DNA from: Paenibacillus taiwanensis DSM 18679
GTDB lineage: Bacteria; Bacillota; Bacilli; Paenibacillales; Paenibacillaceae
Assembly: GCF_000425125.1 (NCBI RefSeq)
Contig: NZ_KE384308.1
Coordinates: 54,838-118,837, forward strand
DNA length: 64,000 bases
Direction: 5' to 3'
The position numbers were made by a program, and so were the translations under genes. Each line of letters starts with the position of its first letter. Positions within the stretch are counted from its first letter, which is position 1. Positions 52,321 through 61,110 of this stretch are shown in pieces. A model generated the notes under the pieces. That model was not told the DNA's origin. It saw nothing but the letters and a program-made list of their open reading frames with translations, and ran no database searches.

Positions 52321-52740
52321 TTACAGACAAGCTGCGATAATAAATGCTCCAACTACGTGCAAGGAGCCGGCCAATAACGCATGGGACATCATCCCGTCCT
52401 TTGTGCCCGCTTCCAAATTAAGATTAAATGCAACTCGAAGCACGATTCGAACAATGGCCTCAATCAGGAGCAGCATAATAAAGGAAACTACAGACATCAA
52501 AAGCGCCTCGCCCAAGCTGTAAGCGACTTTTATCGATGAAGATAAAATGAAGCCTTGCGCAAACAACTTCATAATAAAGCGAGTCGTTACCGCTACGTTA
52601 CCGTTTTTCATTTCTTGTATATCATTATATTTCGTGAATATAGCATCAATGCACATCAGAATAAATAACAGGACTACACCTGTTCCGGTCCATAGTGCCA
52701 TAGCCTGAATATTCTGAAAGCTTACATTAAGGATGTCCAA
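52321..52740 (-). CDS. DUF350 membrane protein
   Basis: 139 aa with four membrane helices (~15-35, 50-72, 80-105, 115-138). It matches the DUF350 layout of short helical hairpins, with the conserved ARFIMKLFAQGFILSSSIKVAYSLGEALL-like centre. The start is TTG at 52740 behind GAGGAGG. It sits between pspA and the DUF4178 gene. Role unknown, presumably in the membrane-stress complex. Confidence 0.83.
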   Translation of the reverse strand: MDILNVSFQNIQAMALWTGTGVVLLFILMCIDAIFTKYNDIQEMKNGNVAVTTRFIMKLFAQGFILSSSIKVAYSLGEALLMSVVSFIMLLLIEAIVRIVLRVAFNLNLEAGTKDGMMSHALLAGSLHVVGAFIIAACL

Positions 52741-52777
52741 GCTTTCTCCTCCTCTATTTCATTGCGGACATATTGGC

Positions 52778-52814
52778 GAACGAAGACGCTTGCGGTCAGC
52801 AAGCGTCTTCGTTC
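52778..52814 (-). terminator. Perfect 15-bp stem-loop between pspA and the DUF350 gene
   Basis: GAACGAAGACGCTTG (52778-52792) and its exact complement (52800-52814) enclose a 7-nt loop. No T tract follows, so partial termination, processing or 3'-end protection of pspA mRNA is more likely than full termination. Confidence 0.65.
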
Positions 52815-52834
52815 AGCAGGGCTGTTAAAATCAA

Positions 52835-53524
52835 TTAGCTGCTCGAGCCATCGGATTTCTGCTGTTCCATCTTCTTAATAATAGCAGCGAGTTCATCTTC
52901 AACCTGTTGATTTTTGCCAAGTTGAGCGAATTCATCGTCCAAAGAACGGGCATTGCCGCTCAGTTCATTGCTAGCATCTGCTTGCGCTTCCATTTGGAGC
53001 ATTTTGTCTTCCATACGCTTCAAGCCGGACATTGCCGTATCTGAACTGAAACCAGCCATTGCTTTGTTGATTTCATTTTGTGCTTTAGCAGCATTGTAGC
53101 GTGCAACGAGTGTTTCACGCTTATTTTTCATGTCTGTGTACTGCTTACGCATCTCCTCGAGCTTGCCACGAAGGTTGTCTGCTGCTACTTTGTTCTGATC
53201 ATAACTTGTTTTGAACTCGGTCATCTTCTGCTCAGCGGACTTCTTCTCTTCTAGCGCTCGGCGAGCCAAATCAAGGTTACCTGCACCTACAGCAAGATGA
53301 GCCTGTTCCTCACGCTTCTTAACGAGAGCTTCTTGCTCCTCATATTGCTGCTTAAAGCGCTTCTCAATAGCGATCTGTTGAGCAACAGCACGCTCTGCTT
53401 CTTCCAAATCTTCTTGCATATCACGAAGATATTGGTCCGTCATTTTAATCGGGTCTTCGGCTTTCTCAATCAAAGCAAATACATTCGACATCGTAACATC
53501 TCTTAATCGTTTAAATAGGGACAT
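52835..53524 (-). CDS. pspA: PspA/IM30-family membrane-stress protein
   Basis: 229 aa, almost entirely alpha-helical coiled coil. The N-terminus MSLFKRLRDVTMSNVFALIEKAEDPIKMTDQYLRDMQEDLEEAE is the PspA amphipathic helix and hairpin start. PspA/Vipp1 proteins form ESCRT-III-like assemblies on damaged membranes. First gene of a four-gene operon, with GAGGAGG before the ATG. The strong hairpin after it may let PspA be made in excess over its membrane partners. Confidence 0.93.
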   Translation of the reverse strand: MSLFKRLRDVTMSNVFALIEKAEDPIKMTDQYLRDMQEDLEEAERAVAQQIAIEKRFKQQYEEQEALVKKREEQAHLAVGAGNLDLARRALEEKKSAEQKMTEFKTSYDQNKVAADNLRGKLEEMRKQYTDMKNKRETLVARYNAAKAQNEINKAMAGFSSDTAMSGLKRMEDKMLQMEAQADASNELSGNARSLDDEFAQLGKNQQVEDELAAIIKKMEQQKSDGSSS

Positions 53525-53627
53525 GGTGTATGGTTCCTCCTCAAGGTTAGCTTCATTAACTTAATGATAATCTATACGTGGAAAGTTATGATCCGTTTCA
53601 TCCTTTATGCTGAAAAGATATAACATA

Positions 53628-53652
53628 AACAGGCCGGAAGTTCCGACCTGTT
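53628..53652 (-). terminator. Terminator after the LpdD-like gene
   Basis: AACAGG-x-CGGAA pairs with TTCCG-x-CCTGTT. On the minus strand TTATGTTATATCTTTT follows. Confidence 0.7.
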
Positions 53653-53660
53653 CCTTTATC

Positions 53661-54017
53661 TTATTCTGTATGATGTAACGCTTCACGCAGCAATCGCCAA
53701 CATTCATCTACGACGATCTGAATTTGTCCTGCTGTCAGTTGATCATAATGTACGCCCGCTGCAACGGTTACATTACCATTTAGTGCAGCAGCAGCTTCCA
53801 AAGCCATCGGAGCAGTCATTATATGCTCCTTATGCCCGGGTACTTGAAGTGTATCCACGTTCCAGCCCGACGCTGCTTCCGACGTTTGGTATGCAACCGA
53901 TACCGCTCCAATATGATGATGCTCCAGTATTTCTCCACCTGTGAGGGTAATGAGCCAATCTCTGCCCATTCGTTCTATTCGACATTGTATCGAGTTAGCA
54001 GGTATCATCCATGCCAT
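53661..54017 (-). CDS. LpdD-like protein (prenylated-flavin chaperone family)
   Basis: 118 aa from the ATG at 54017, one base after the pyrD stop. An upstream start inside pyrD is unlikely. Features are MGRDWLITLTGGEILEHHHIGAVSVAY, LQVPGHKEHIMTAPMALEAAAAL and VTVAAGVHYDQLTAGQIQIVVDEC. These match the pattern I associate with LpdD, the small accessory subunit named from gallate decarboxylase LpdBCD, annotated as a prenylated-FMN chaperone. No UbiD-like decarboxylase is in the window, so its partner here is unknown. Its coupling to the flavoenzyme pyrD is notable. Confidence 0.55.
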   Translation of the reverse strand: MAWMIPANSIQCRIERMGRDWLITLTGGEILEHHHIGAVSVAYQTSEAASGWNVDTLQVPGHKEHIMTAPMALEAAAALNGNVTVAAGVHYDQLTAGQIQIVVDECWRLLREALHHTE

Positions 54018-54018
54018 C

Positions 54019-54951
54019 TTATATGATGCCCCTAATCTCGTCCAAACTATTAATGTTCTCGAGTTCCATAAAGCTTTGGATGCCTGCAATCAATTCTTCT
54101 CCAGCACGTAGGTTCATGAAGTTATAAGTTCCAATCTGTACGACCGAAGCACCAGCCATAATAAACTCAATGACGTCTGACGCTGATGCAATACCACCCA
54201 TACCCATTACAGGAATAGTTACTTCCTTTGCCACCTGATGAACCATACGAAGTGCAATTGGCTTGATTGCGGGTCCAGACAGCCCTGCATACATATTATT
54301 AAAGACACTTTTACGTTGATAAATGTCGATCTTCATTGCCGAAAATGTATTAACTAAGGAGACACACTCGGCGCCTTCCTCTTGACACATGACAGACATG
54401 TCCACAATATTTTCAGCATTTGGTGACAGCTTCACCGCAAGCGGAAGTGATGTGACTTGACGAACTTCGCGAATCACTTCACGTGCAATATTCGTCTTTA
54501 CACCAAAAGCTATGCCGCCCTCTTTCACGTTAGGACAAGAAATGTTAAGTTCGATCATGTCTACAGCCTTACGATTTTGCTTGCGCCGTTCCTCGGCATC
54601 ACTTGTTATTTTGAGTGCGCCTAGCACATATTCTTCAATGTTACTTCCACCCAGATTTGCAATCTTAACAGGCTCAATCGTTTCCCAGTACAACATTTCT
54701 TCATTTAGAAATGCATCTACTCCCGGGTTCTCCAAGCCGACACTATTAAGCATACCGCCTGATGTTTCAAATACACGCGCTCCTGTATTCCCTGTACGCG
54801 GATGCAGCGTTAAGCCTTTGCAAGAGATGCCGCCCAATCGATTAATATCATACAATTTGGCATATTCTTTTCCGAAACCAAATGTTCCAGATGCCATTAC
54901 AATCGGATTATTAAAATGAATACCTGCTACATTACAAGCTAAGCTCCGCAT
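54019..54951 (-). CDS. pyrD: Dihydroorotate dehydrogenase, class 1B catalytic subunit
   Basis: 310 aa from ATG 54951 behind AGGAGGT. The start overlaps the pyrK 3' end by 20 bp. The FMN TIM barrel shows [45 protein letters not shown] with the class 1 catalytic Cys, [21 protein letters not shown] and [30 protein letters not shown]. It oxidises dihydroorotate to orotate in pyrimidine synthesis and passes electrons to NAD+ via PyrK. No other pyr genes are nearby, so this pair lies outside the usual pyr operon. Confidence 0.95.
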   Translation of the reverse strand: MRSLACNVAGIHFNNPIVMASGTFGFGKEYAKLYDINRLGGISCKGLTLHPRTGNTGARVFETSGGMLNSVGLENPGVDAFLNEEMLYWETIEPVKIANLGGSNIEEYVLGALKITSDAEERRKQNRKAVDMIELNISCPNVKEGGIAFGVKTNIAREVIREVRQVTSLPLAVKLSPNAENIVDMSVMCQEEGAECVSLVNTFSAMKIDIYQRKSVFNNMYAGLSGPAIKPIALRMVHQVAKEVTIPVMGMGGIASASDVIEFIMAGASVVQIGTYNFMNLRAGEELIAGIQSFMELENINSLDEIRGII

Positions 54952-55639
54952 GCCATTCCACCTCCTTTGCCAAAAATACAGGTCCATCCGAACAAACCTT
55001 TTTGTTTCTGTCCTTGTTCATGACTGAACACACATAACATGCGCCGATTCCGCATGCCATTCGTTTCTCAAAAGATACATACACCTTGGTATCGGTATGC
55101 TCCATCATAATGGCAACTGCCTTCATCATGCCTAGTGGACCACATACAAGTACGTTGTCATACTTGGATAAGTCTAAATCCTCTAGCAGATTGCCGTTTA
55201 CCTTCACATAAACTTCATTTGCATATGGCTCGTAAGCCTCGGTCAGATACGACTGTCCTCTAAATCCGAGATAAATATCAGGCTTGTCCAATTGCTTCGC
55301 TGTGTACAGCAATGGTGCGATACCAATTCCCCCGCCGATTAATGCTGTTCTCCCTGTAACTTCAGGAAAACCGTTGCCCAATGGGCCTTCCAATTGAATT
55401 TGGTCACCTGCACGCAAAGCAGCGAACATGCGAGTACCTTCACCTGCAACCTTGTACAAAAATTGGATGCAGTCTGGTTCAATGTTGCAAATACTAATTG
55501 GCCGTGATAAAAGCGGCGCCTGATTCCACGAACGGAGCATGTAGAATTGTCCCATACGCGCAGTGAATCGCCCTTCTACCGTCATCAGGTAAATGCCTTC
55601 TGAGATGCATTCGTTAGATACAATTGTATGCACAGTCAT
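54932..55639 (-). CDS. pyrK: Dihydroorotate dehydrogenase electron-transfer subunit
   Basis: 235 aa. FAD domain with SRPISICN, a nucleotide site [22 protein letters not shown] and a [2Fe-2S] cluster motif [21 protein letters not shown] (Cys-x4-Cys-x2-Cys-x11-Cys). It transfers electrons from PyrD FMN to NAD+. Two starts are possible. ATG 55639 lies one base from AGGAG, while GTG 55633, six bases on, has ideal seven-base spacing and may be the true start. It overlaps pyrD. Confidence 0.93.
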   Translation of the reverse strand: MTVHTIVSNECISEGIYLMTVEGRFTARMGQFYMLRSWNQAPLLSRPISICNIEPDCIQFLYKVAGEGTRMFAALRAGDQIQLEGPLGNGFPEVTGRTALIGGGIGIAPLLYTAKQLDKPDIYLGFRGQSYLTEAYEPYANEVYVKVNGNLLEDLDLSKYDNVLVCGPLGMMKAVAIMMEHTDTKVYVSFEKRMACGIGACYVCSVMNKDRNKKVCSDGPVFLAKEVEWHAELSL

Positions 55640-55862
55640 ACTCCTTTTCGAGGTTTAACAACTATACTATGTCATTATCCCTTCTACGCGACCGTGACAG
55701 AGATCACATCTCATTTGAGGTTTTCTTGATGTTTGCGAAAATTTTCAGAATATTAGAAACTTCTGCTAATCGGCGAGATAAATGGTTACCCTTTACAAGC
55801 ATATTTCCATATGTCGCAGGACATAACAATTACATCTACTACAAGCGGAGAGGGGGATCGAA

Positions 55863-56975
55863 ATGCGTCGATTATGCACAACCGCTGTCTTATCCTTTCT
55901 GATTGTAAGCTGTGGCTGCGGGATGCATGGATCTAAAGCAGGTTATCCATTACCAAACATCCCTGAGCAAACTTCCAATCACAGCAGTTCCACATTTGCA
56001 ACACCTGCCGAAGTGCGATCAAACAGCACGATGCATAACGGGGCAACCTGGCCAACACGCTCACCAGTGGTGAAGGATACACAAAAGCAAAACCTACAGA
56101 ACCCGAAGGAAAAAGAAAGCCAAAAATTTAAATTCTCTTTTCGAACACAACGTCAAGAGCAGCAGCTTAACCAAATGAAACATTATCGCAGCAGTGTGCA
56201 GCACACACAAAAGCAAAAGCAACTGCAAACCAAACAAAATCAACAACAGCAGCAAAAGGCACGTTCAGCTGTAAGTAATCAAAAACAGTATACAGCTCAG
56301 CGGAAGTTGTCTATTGCCCAACTGAGAGCCCGTTATCCACATATTTTTAAGCTTAGAGCCAGTAATCAGGACAAAAAGATTGCCTTAACGTTTGACGATG
56401 TGCCTGATAACCGTGTCACCCCGCTAGTGCTTGACATATTACGCGATGAAGGTGTTCAGGCGACATTCTTTTTAGTAGGTTACCGTGCCAAGCAGCATCC
56501 TGCGCTCGTGAAACGTATTGTCGCTGAAGGACACGTGATCGGCAATCACACGTTCAGCCATCCACTTCTAACGAGATCAAGTACAGAAGCGTTTATTAGT
56601 CAGCTCAAGAAGACGGAAGCTATCGTAGAGGGGATAGTCGGTTATAAACCGCGCTTTTTCCGTCCGCCATTTGGCGAAATTTCGGAACAGCAGCTGCAAT
56701 GGGCAGGTGATAACGGCTATATGGTCGTGAATTGGGACGTTGACTCCAATGATTGGCGGGGTATCCCTTCCACTGTAATGGAACGGAACATTTTAAATGA
56801 AGTATCTTCTGGTTCTATTGTGCTACAGCACGCGGGCGGAAGTGGAATGAACGGGTATTTACAAAACACAGTCAAAGCACTCCCCAAAATTATTAAAAAG
56901 CTGCGTGCTGAGAAATATAACTTTGTAACCGTTCCTGAACTGTTTCATGATCAAAAGGAGAAGAAAGAACGGTAG
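55863..56975 (+). CDS. Lipoprotein polysaccharide deacetylase (NodB fold)
   Basis: 370 aa. The lipoprotein signal is short (LIVSC at ~residues 13-17). A long, Gln/Lys/Ser-rich disordered linker (~25-155) leads to the NodB domain (~170-360) with the metal-binding Asp motif ALTFDDVPDN, GNHTFSHPLL (HxxxH), RPPFGE and LQHAGG. These enzymes remove N-acetyl groups from peptidoglycan or chitin-like polymers. GAGAGGGGGATC precedes the ATG. The linker likely lets the anchored domain reach the wall. Confidence 0.92.
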   Translation: MRRLCTTAVLSFLIVSCGCGMHGSKAGYPLPNIPEQTSNHSSSTFATPAEVRSNSTMHNGATWPTRSPVVKDTQKQNLQNPKEKESQKFKFSFRTQRQEQQLNQMKHYRSSVQHTQKQKQLQTKQNQQQQQKARSAVSNQKQYTAQRKLSIAQLRARYPHIFKLRASNQDKKIALTFDDVPDNRVTPLVLDILRDEGVQATFFLVGYRAKQHPALVKRIVAEGHVIGNHTFSHPLLTRSSTEAFISQLKKTEAIVEGIVGYKPRFFRPPFGEISEQQLQWAGDNGYMVVNWDVDSNDWRGIPSTVMERNILNEVSSGSIVLQHAGGSGMNGYLQNTVKALPKIIKKLRAEKYNFVTVPELFHDQKEKKER

Positions 56976-57009
56976 ATGATGTCAGATGGCACACCTGCTG
57001 TAAACATAT

Positions 57010-57051
57010 AAAAACGGCTGATGTCCTTATCCAGGTACATCAGCCGTTTTT
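57010..57051. terminator. Bidirectional terminator between convergent genes
   Basis: AAAAACGGCTGATGT pairs perfectly with ACATCAGCCGTTTTT around a 12-nt loop. Confidence 0.92.
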
Positions 57052-57056
57052 ATTCC

Positions 57057-57818
57057 TTATTTTAATACATATACCTGTATATTTTGTACGCCGAACGTAC
57101 TGCCTGTTTTTTGACTAACAGGAACAAACAAGTCGATCCGACTGCCATTCACCGCGCCTCCAATATCAGACGCCGTTGCGACATATCCACCTTGCGGCAA
57201 ATGTTTAAACTGATAACCTGTAACAAACAATTTTGTGCCAAGCGGAATTACTTTAGGATCTACAGCAACAGTTCCTAATTTTAAAGGTTTACCAAAATAG
57301 TCAACTGCGCCCCATTTCCCGTTTTCACTTGGATGTGCTGTATATGCAGTAGCTTTCACATTTATCTTCTTCTTATACTTTATGTCACGTCCAGCAACAG
57401 TAACTACATTACTAGGTACTGGAGTAGCTACGCTTTGCGCCTTTTTCGCTGCTGGCTTGGCTGGAGCTGGTTTGTCAGCTGCAGGAACTTCTTCAGCCTT
57501 TGTTTTAGTTGGCTGCTTATCAGCAGGTTGGGCTGTATCGGCCTTTGGAGACGGAATCGATGCAATTTCGACTTTCGCAGCCTTACTCTTCATCACGTCC
57601 GGAATTTGAATTTCCAAGCCGCCATATATATTTTTTGGCTTGATCGTCGGATTAGCTGCTAATAGTGCTTCCAATCCAACTTTGTACTTCTTTGATATAG
57701 AATAGAAAGTATCGCCTTCTACTGCTATATAAGGTGTAGCATACGCAGGGATAATATGGAACATAGTAACAAGTCCAAGCATAACTCCTGCAATTTTCAG
57801 GGTCATTCGTTTCTTCAT
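57057..57818 (-). CDS. LysM-3D domain cell-wall protein (YocH/lytic-transglycosylase-like)
   Basis: 253 aa. Signal peptide (cleavage near AYA-T). One LysM domain (IAVEGDTFYSISKKYKVGLEALLAANPTIKPKNIYGGLEIQIP), an Ala/Pro/Lys linker (~78-140) and a C-terminal 3D domain (~150-253) with TAYTAHPSENGKWG, AVDPKVIPLGTKLFVTGY and ATASDIGGAVNGSRIDLFV, including the three Asp that name the family. The 3D domain resembles MltA-type transglycosylase beta barrels. Expression is under a c-di-AMP riboswitch, linking wall turnover to osmotic signalling. ATG follows AAGGAGG. Confidence 0.93.
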   Translation of the reverse strand: MKKRMTLKIAGVMLGLVTMFHIIPAYATPYIAVEGDTFYSISKKYKVGLEALLAANPTIKPKNIYGGLEIQIPDVMKSKAAKVEIASIPSPKADTAQPADKQPTKTKAEEVPAADKPAPAKPAAKKAQSVATPVPSNVVTVAGRDIKYKKKINVKATAYTAHPSENGKWGAVDYFGKPLKLGTVAVDPKVIPLGTKLFVTGYQFKHLPQGGYVATASDIGGAVNGSRIDLFVPVSQKTGSTFGVQNIQVYVLK

Positions 57819-57841
57819 TATGTGTACCTCCTTAGTATAAA

Positions 57842-58000
57842 GCCTGCGGGGTTAGTTGTCGGATTCGGGTTAAGGAGTACCCTACTCATCATGGGTTGTT
57901 GCCAACCATTAATGTGATTCACCCCGAGATAGTTAAACTGGTGTATGCCAGTTCAACGACCGGTAAATCATCCCCCGTACATTACTTGTCTCGGCTCGGA
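57842..58000 (-). promoter_or_regulatory. ydaO/yuaA c-di-AMP riboswitch
   Basis: The minus-strand leader of the LysM-3D gene contains the conserved ydaO blocks in order: a 5' stem starting near CCGAGCCGAG, GGGGGATGATTTACC, GGGGTGAATCAC, then AGTAGGGTACTCC, TTAACCCGAATCCG and the closing ACAACTAACCCCG. c-di-AMP binding turns these genes off. Expected target classes are cell-wall hydrolases and potassium or osmolyte transporters, in agreement with the downstream gene. A TATGAT -10-like motif lies just upstream of the aptamer. Between 58001 and 58203 nothing else is supported. Confidence 0.92.
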
Positions 58001-58203
58001 AAGAATCATATCACAATTTTGTAACCTGTGCGCAGGTAGATTATGACATGAACGGCAAACCGTTGGCCCCCAAAGGGTTCAGCATATCATTTTTTTATTG
58101 AAGGATGACAAAAACGTCATTATTTAAAATATTGAGCCACAAAAACACCATACTTATATCAAAAAAAGTACCCGCCATCGCGAGTACTTTTAGGTTCATA
58201 TTT

Positions 58204-58231
58204 GGTTTACATAATACATTATATGTTACAC
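58204..58231 (+). repeat. dif-like 28-bp site 4
   Basis: Arm GGTTTACATAA, centre TACATT, more divergent right arm ATATGTTACAC. It lies ~30 bp past the end of the ABC ATPase gene and is co-oriented with the other three. Confidence 0.4.
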
Positions 58232-58262
58232 AATGACACCAGCTCACTAACCTTTACTTTAA

Positions 58263-58985
58263 TTACAATACACGACTTAAAAAGTCTCGTGTCCGTGCAT
58301 GCTGTGGATTTGCAAAAAACGTATCAGGAGTTCCTTGCTCCACAATATTCCCGCCGTCCATAAATATGATACGGTCCCCTACCTCGCGTGCAAATCCCAT
58401 TTCATGTGTCACAATGACCATCGTCATCCCGTCAGCGGCAAGCGACTTCATAACCTCTAACACTTCACCTACCATCTCAGGATCTAAAGCAGAGGTAGGT
58501 TCATCAAACAGCATAACGTGCGGCTGCATCGCTAACGCACGTGCAATGGCAATCCGCTGCTTCTGACCTCCAGATAACTGTGCTGGGAAAGCACTCGCTT
58601 TATCTTTTAGGCCAACTTTATCAAGCAATTCGTATGCTATCGTTTCGGCCGCTTTCTTGTCCATCTTTTTTACTTTAATTGGTGAAATGGTAATGTTGTT
58701 AAGAATCGACATGTGTGGGAATAAATTAAAGGATTGAAAAACCATCCCCATTTTTTCGCGTGTCGTATTAATATCATGTTTTTTGTCGTTAATGATTTCA
58801 CCCTCAAAGCGTATTTCACCCTTCGTTGGTGTCTCCAGCAAATTCAGACAGCGCAGCAGTGTACTTTTACCCGAACCACTCGGCCCGATGACCACAACAA
58901 CTTCGCCCGCGTTAATTTCTAGGTCTATACCTTTCAAAATGTTTAACTGGCCGTACGACTTGTGTAAGTTTGTTATGTTAATCAT
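58263..58985 (-). CDS. Polar amino-acid ABC transporter ATP-binding protein (GlnQ/TcyC-like)
   Basis: 240 aa, the full length for GlnQ-type ATPases. Walker [11 protein letters not shown]-loop [13 protein letters not shown], signature [16 protein letters not shown], Walker [21 protein letters not shown] and H-loop [22 protein letters not shown] are intact. The start overlaps the end of the permease gene by 8 bp. It powers import of a polar amino acid by the following two components. Confidence 0.95.
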   Translation of the reverse strand: MINITNLHKSYGQLNILKGIDLEINAGEVVVVIGPSGSGKSTLLRCLNLLETPTKGEIRFEGEIINDKKHDINTTREKMGMVFQSFNLFPHMSILNNITISPIKVKKMDKKAAETIAYELLDKVGLKDKASAFPAQLSGGQKQRIAIARALAMQPHVMLFDEPTSALDPEMVGEVLEVMKSLAADGMTMVIVTHEMGFAREVGDRIIFMDGGNIVEQGTPDTFFANPQHARTRDFLSRVL

Positions 58986-59631
58986 TGTACTTAAACTTCC
59001 TTTCCATCAATCCGACCATTTTGGATAGTGTAAACGTCATAATAAAATAACACAGTGCACAGCCTAACAGCGGCCCCATAGATGCGTATGTTGTGTTACG
59101 AATAACTTCGGTTTGGAACATCAGATCTGCAATACCGATAAAAGTAACAATGGAAGATTCTTTTATGATCGTAATAAATTCGTTACCAATCGCAGGCATT
59201 ACATTCCGTAATGCTTGCGGTAACACGATATATCGCATCGTCATCGACTTGGTCATTCCTAAAGAACGGGCAGCCTCCACTTGTCCTTGATTCACACCTT
59301 GAATACCTGCACGGAAAATTTCGGCCAAATAAGCTGCACTGTTCAAGGCAACGGCAATGGCTCCGGAAGTAAACTTGGGTAAGTCAACTCCATACTCCGA
59401 AAGTCCAAAATAAATAATAAATAATTGCACAAGTAGTGGCGTTCCCCGAAATACTTCAACATAAGTGGCTGAGAACCATCTTAATGGGGCAATTGCTGAG
59501 CGCCGCATCAGGACGAGAAGTAATCCCAGTATAAATCCAATTAGAATTGCGGATATAGATAACAGGATCGTCATGCCCATTCCTGATAAATAAGTCGTTT
59601 TAAAATCCCATAGTGCTTGAAACATGTTCAT
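58978..59631 (-). CDS. Polar amino-acid ABC transporter permease
   Basis: 217 aa with about five membrane helices. The family start is [31 protein letters not shown], and the EAA loop that docks the ATPase is [35 protein letters not shown]. HisM/GlnP family. It is separated from the upstream binding-protein gene by a terminator-like hairpin that should lower its expression relative to the binding protein. Confidence 0.95.
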   Translation of the reverse strand: MNMFQALWDFKTTYLSGMGMTILLSISAILIGFILGLLLVLMRRSAIAPLRWFSATYVEVFRGTPLLVQLFIIYFGLSEYGVDLPKFTSGAIAVALNSAAYLAEIFRAGIQGVNQGQVEAARSLGMTKSMTMRYIVLPQALRNVMPAIGNEFITIIKESSIVTFIGIADLMFQTEVIRNTTYASMGPLLGCALCYFIMTFTLSKMVGLMERKFKYND

Positions 59632-59676
59632 GCTAAACCGTGCCCCTTCCTACATCTTCCTATAGGTGTTCTAACG

Positions 59677-59700
59677 AAAAAGCGCGGCTTTACGCCGCAC
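59677..59700 (-). terminator. Intercistronic attenuator between binding-protein and permease genes
   Basis: On the minus strand GTGCGGC/GCCGCGC-type stem around GTAAA is followed by TTTTTCG. Such partial terminators commonly set binding-protein excess in importer operons. Confidence 0.75.
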
Positions 59701-59727
59701 CTGTCGCTTGCTTATTTACGCCATCGC

Positions 59728-60543
59728 TTACTTGGCCTCATCTGCGGCAGCATCTGCCAATGCATTAGCTTCTGTAATAAACTTATCAAGTGAACCGTCT
59801 GCTTGCAGACGTGCAATTGTTTTGTCGATAGCTTCTTTCAGCTTTACACTTTCTTTGCCCATACCTGCAACATAACCTTCACTTGCGGGCTTGAGCACTA
59901 CAGGTGAAAGTGCTACCTTTGTATTGTTAGTTGCATAAGCTTGTGCAACTGGTTTCTCTACTAATATTGCATCTACACGCTTGGTTTCTAGTGATAGAAC
60001 AAGATCGTTTACCTTCACCAGCATATCCTGCTTAGCGTCTGGAATTTGTGTGGCTACATCCTCAAATGTGGAGCCTTTTTGCACACCAATTTTCAGACCC
60101 TTCAGATCTTCAGGTGAGTTAAACTTGTCCTTGTCTTCTGCACGGACTAGAACACCCGCTTCAGCCTTATACACGGTACTTGAGAATAACATGACTTCTG
60201 CACGCTTTGGCGTAGCATCCATGCCAGCCATCCCGAAATCGACTTTGCTAGAAGAAACGGCTTGCAGAACAGAATCAAACTTCATATCTTCAATTACTAA
60301 TTCTGCGCCGAGATCTTTAGCGATCTCCTTAGCGATCATAATATCGTATCCAACAATCTCGTCCTTGCCGTCTGCATTCTTCTTGTGAAATTCAAACGGT
60401 GGATAGTCTGCGCTCGTCCCAAGCACTATCTTCTTTTCTTTTATAACTTTATCATACGCATCTTCTTTTGCACCGCAGCCTACAACAAGAGCCATAAGCA
60501 ACATACATGCTGTTACTAATTGAAATGTCTTCATCTTATTCAT
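59728..60543 (-). CDS. Polar amino-acid ABC transporter substrate-binding lipoprotein
   Basis: 271 aa. Lipobox ALVVGC, then the SBP_bac_3 fold: IVLGTSADYPPFEFHKKNADGKDEIVGYDIMIAKEIAKDLGAELVIEDMKFDSVLQAV, DFGMAGMDATPKRAEVMLFS and LKIGVQKGSTFE. The YPPFEF and Arg-containing TPKRAE elements bind the ligand's amino and carboxylate groups in this family. The specific amino acid (glutamine, arginine, cystine and others) is not assignable. First gene of the operon; a promoter lies ~60-90 bp upstream. Confidence 0.95.
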   Translation of the reverse strand: MNKMKTFQLVTACMLLMALVVGCGAKEDAYDKVIKEKKIVLGTSADYPPFEFHKKNADGKDEIVGYDIMIAKEIAKDLGAELVIEDMKFDSVLQAVSSSKVDFGMAGMDATPKRAEVMLFSSTVYKAEAGVLVRAEDKDKFNSPEDLKGLKIGVQKGSTFEDVATQIPDAKQDMLVKVNDLVLSLETKRVDAILVEKPVAQAYATNNTKVALSPVVLKPASEGYVAGMGKESVKLKEAIDKTIARLQADGSLDKFITEANALADAAADEAK

Positions 60544-60602
60544 CTTAAATTCCCCACTTTATCTGAATGTAAGTACAATTGCTTGTCTCGTGGACTGACA
60601 CA

Positions 60603-60631
60603 AGTATACACAAAGTTGCATACTTATACAA
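60603..60631 (-). promoter_or_regulatory. Sigma-A promoter of the amino-acid importer operon
   Basis: On the minus strand TTGTAT (60626-60631) and TATACT (60603-60608) are 17 bp apart. No T-box or known riboswitch motif was seen in the short leader. The interval 60650-61050 shows no supportable gene. Confidence 0.6.
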
Positions 60632-61055
60632 TAGTTTTTTTGTTTTCATCCGCTATTGCTCATGCTTAGGATGCCGATAATCCGGTAATTATATAACATC
60701 GGTCAAAGAAGCTTGATACGGATGTATATGTTCATCCACAGACGATATATGCCCGATTACCAAGAGATAGGTCATATAAACAGAAGCTATCATAGTTTTA
60801 ATTTTGACTCATTTACCATTATAAGGTATTAATTAGATCTCTAATTTAGGGCCGCAGCAACGAGTAGATATATAACATCAACGGCAGGCACGAACATAAC
60901 TGCATGTTTATGTGTAGTTACACAAACGAAGCATCTGCAATACATTTTTCCATTGGAGAGAATACGTGTCGGAATCATAATAGTGGCGCAATCAGCGTAA
61001 GGTTTCGAATGAAAGGCAGAAGGAGTGGTCATGGGTCAACTGGAAGACAAGCAAT

Positions 61056-61095
61056 AGAGCACAGCCATCAGATATCGACGTCGCTACTGTGCTCT
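61056..61095 (-). terminator. Hairpin downstream of the sensor kinase gene
   Basis: AGAGCACAG (61056-61064) pairs with CTGTGCTCT (61087-61095), with an inner self-complementary CGACGTCG. The T tract is weak. Confidence 0.5.
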
Positions 61096-61110
61096 ACTGT
61101 TATCTGTCCA

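Noticed and set aside
60544-60840. T-box or riboswitch before the amino-acid importer
   Set aside because: No T-box antiterminator signature; the leader from the likely promoter is only ~50 nt.
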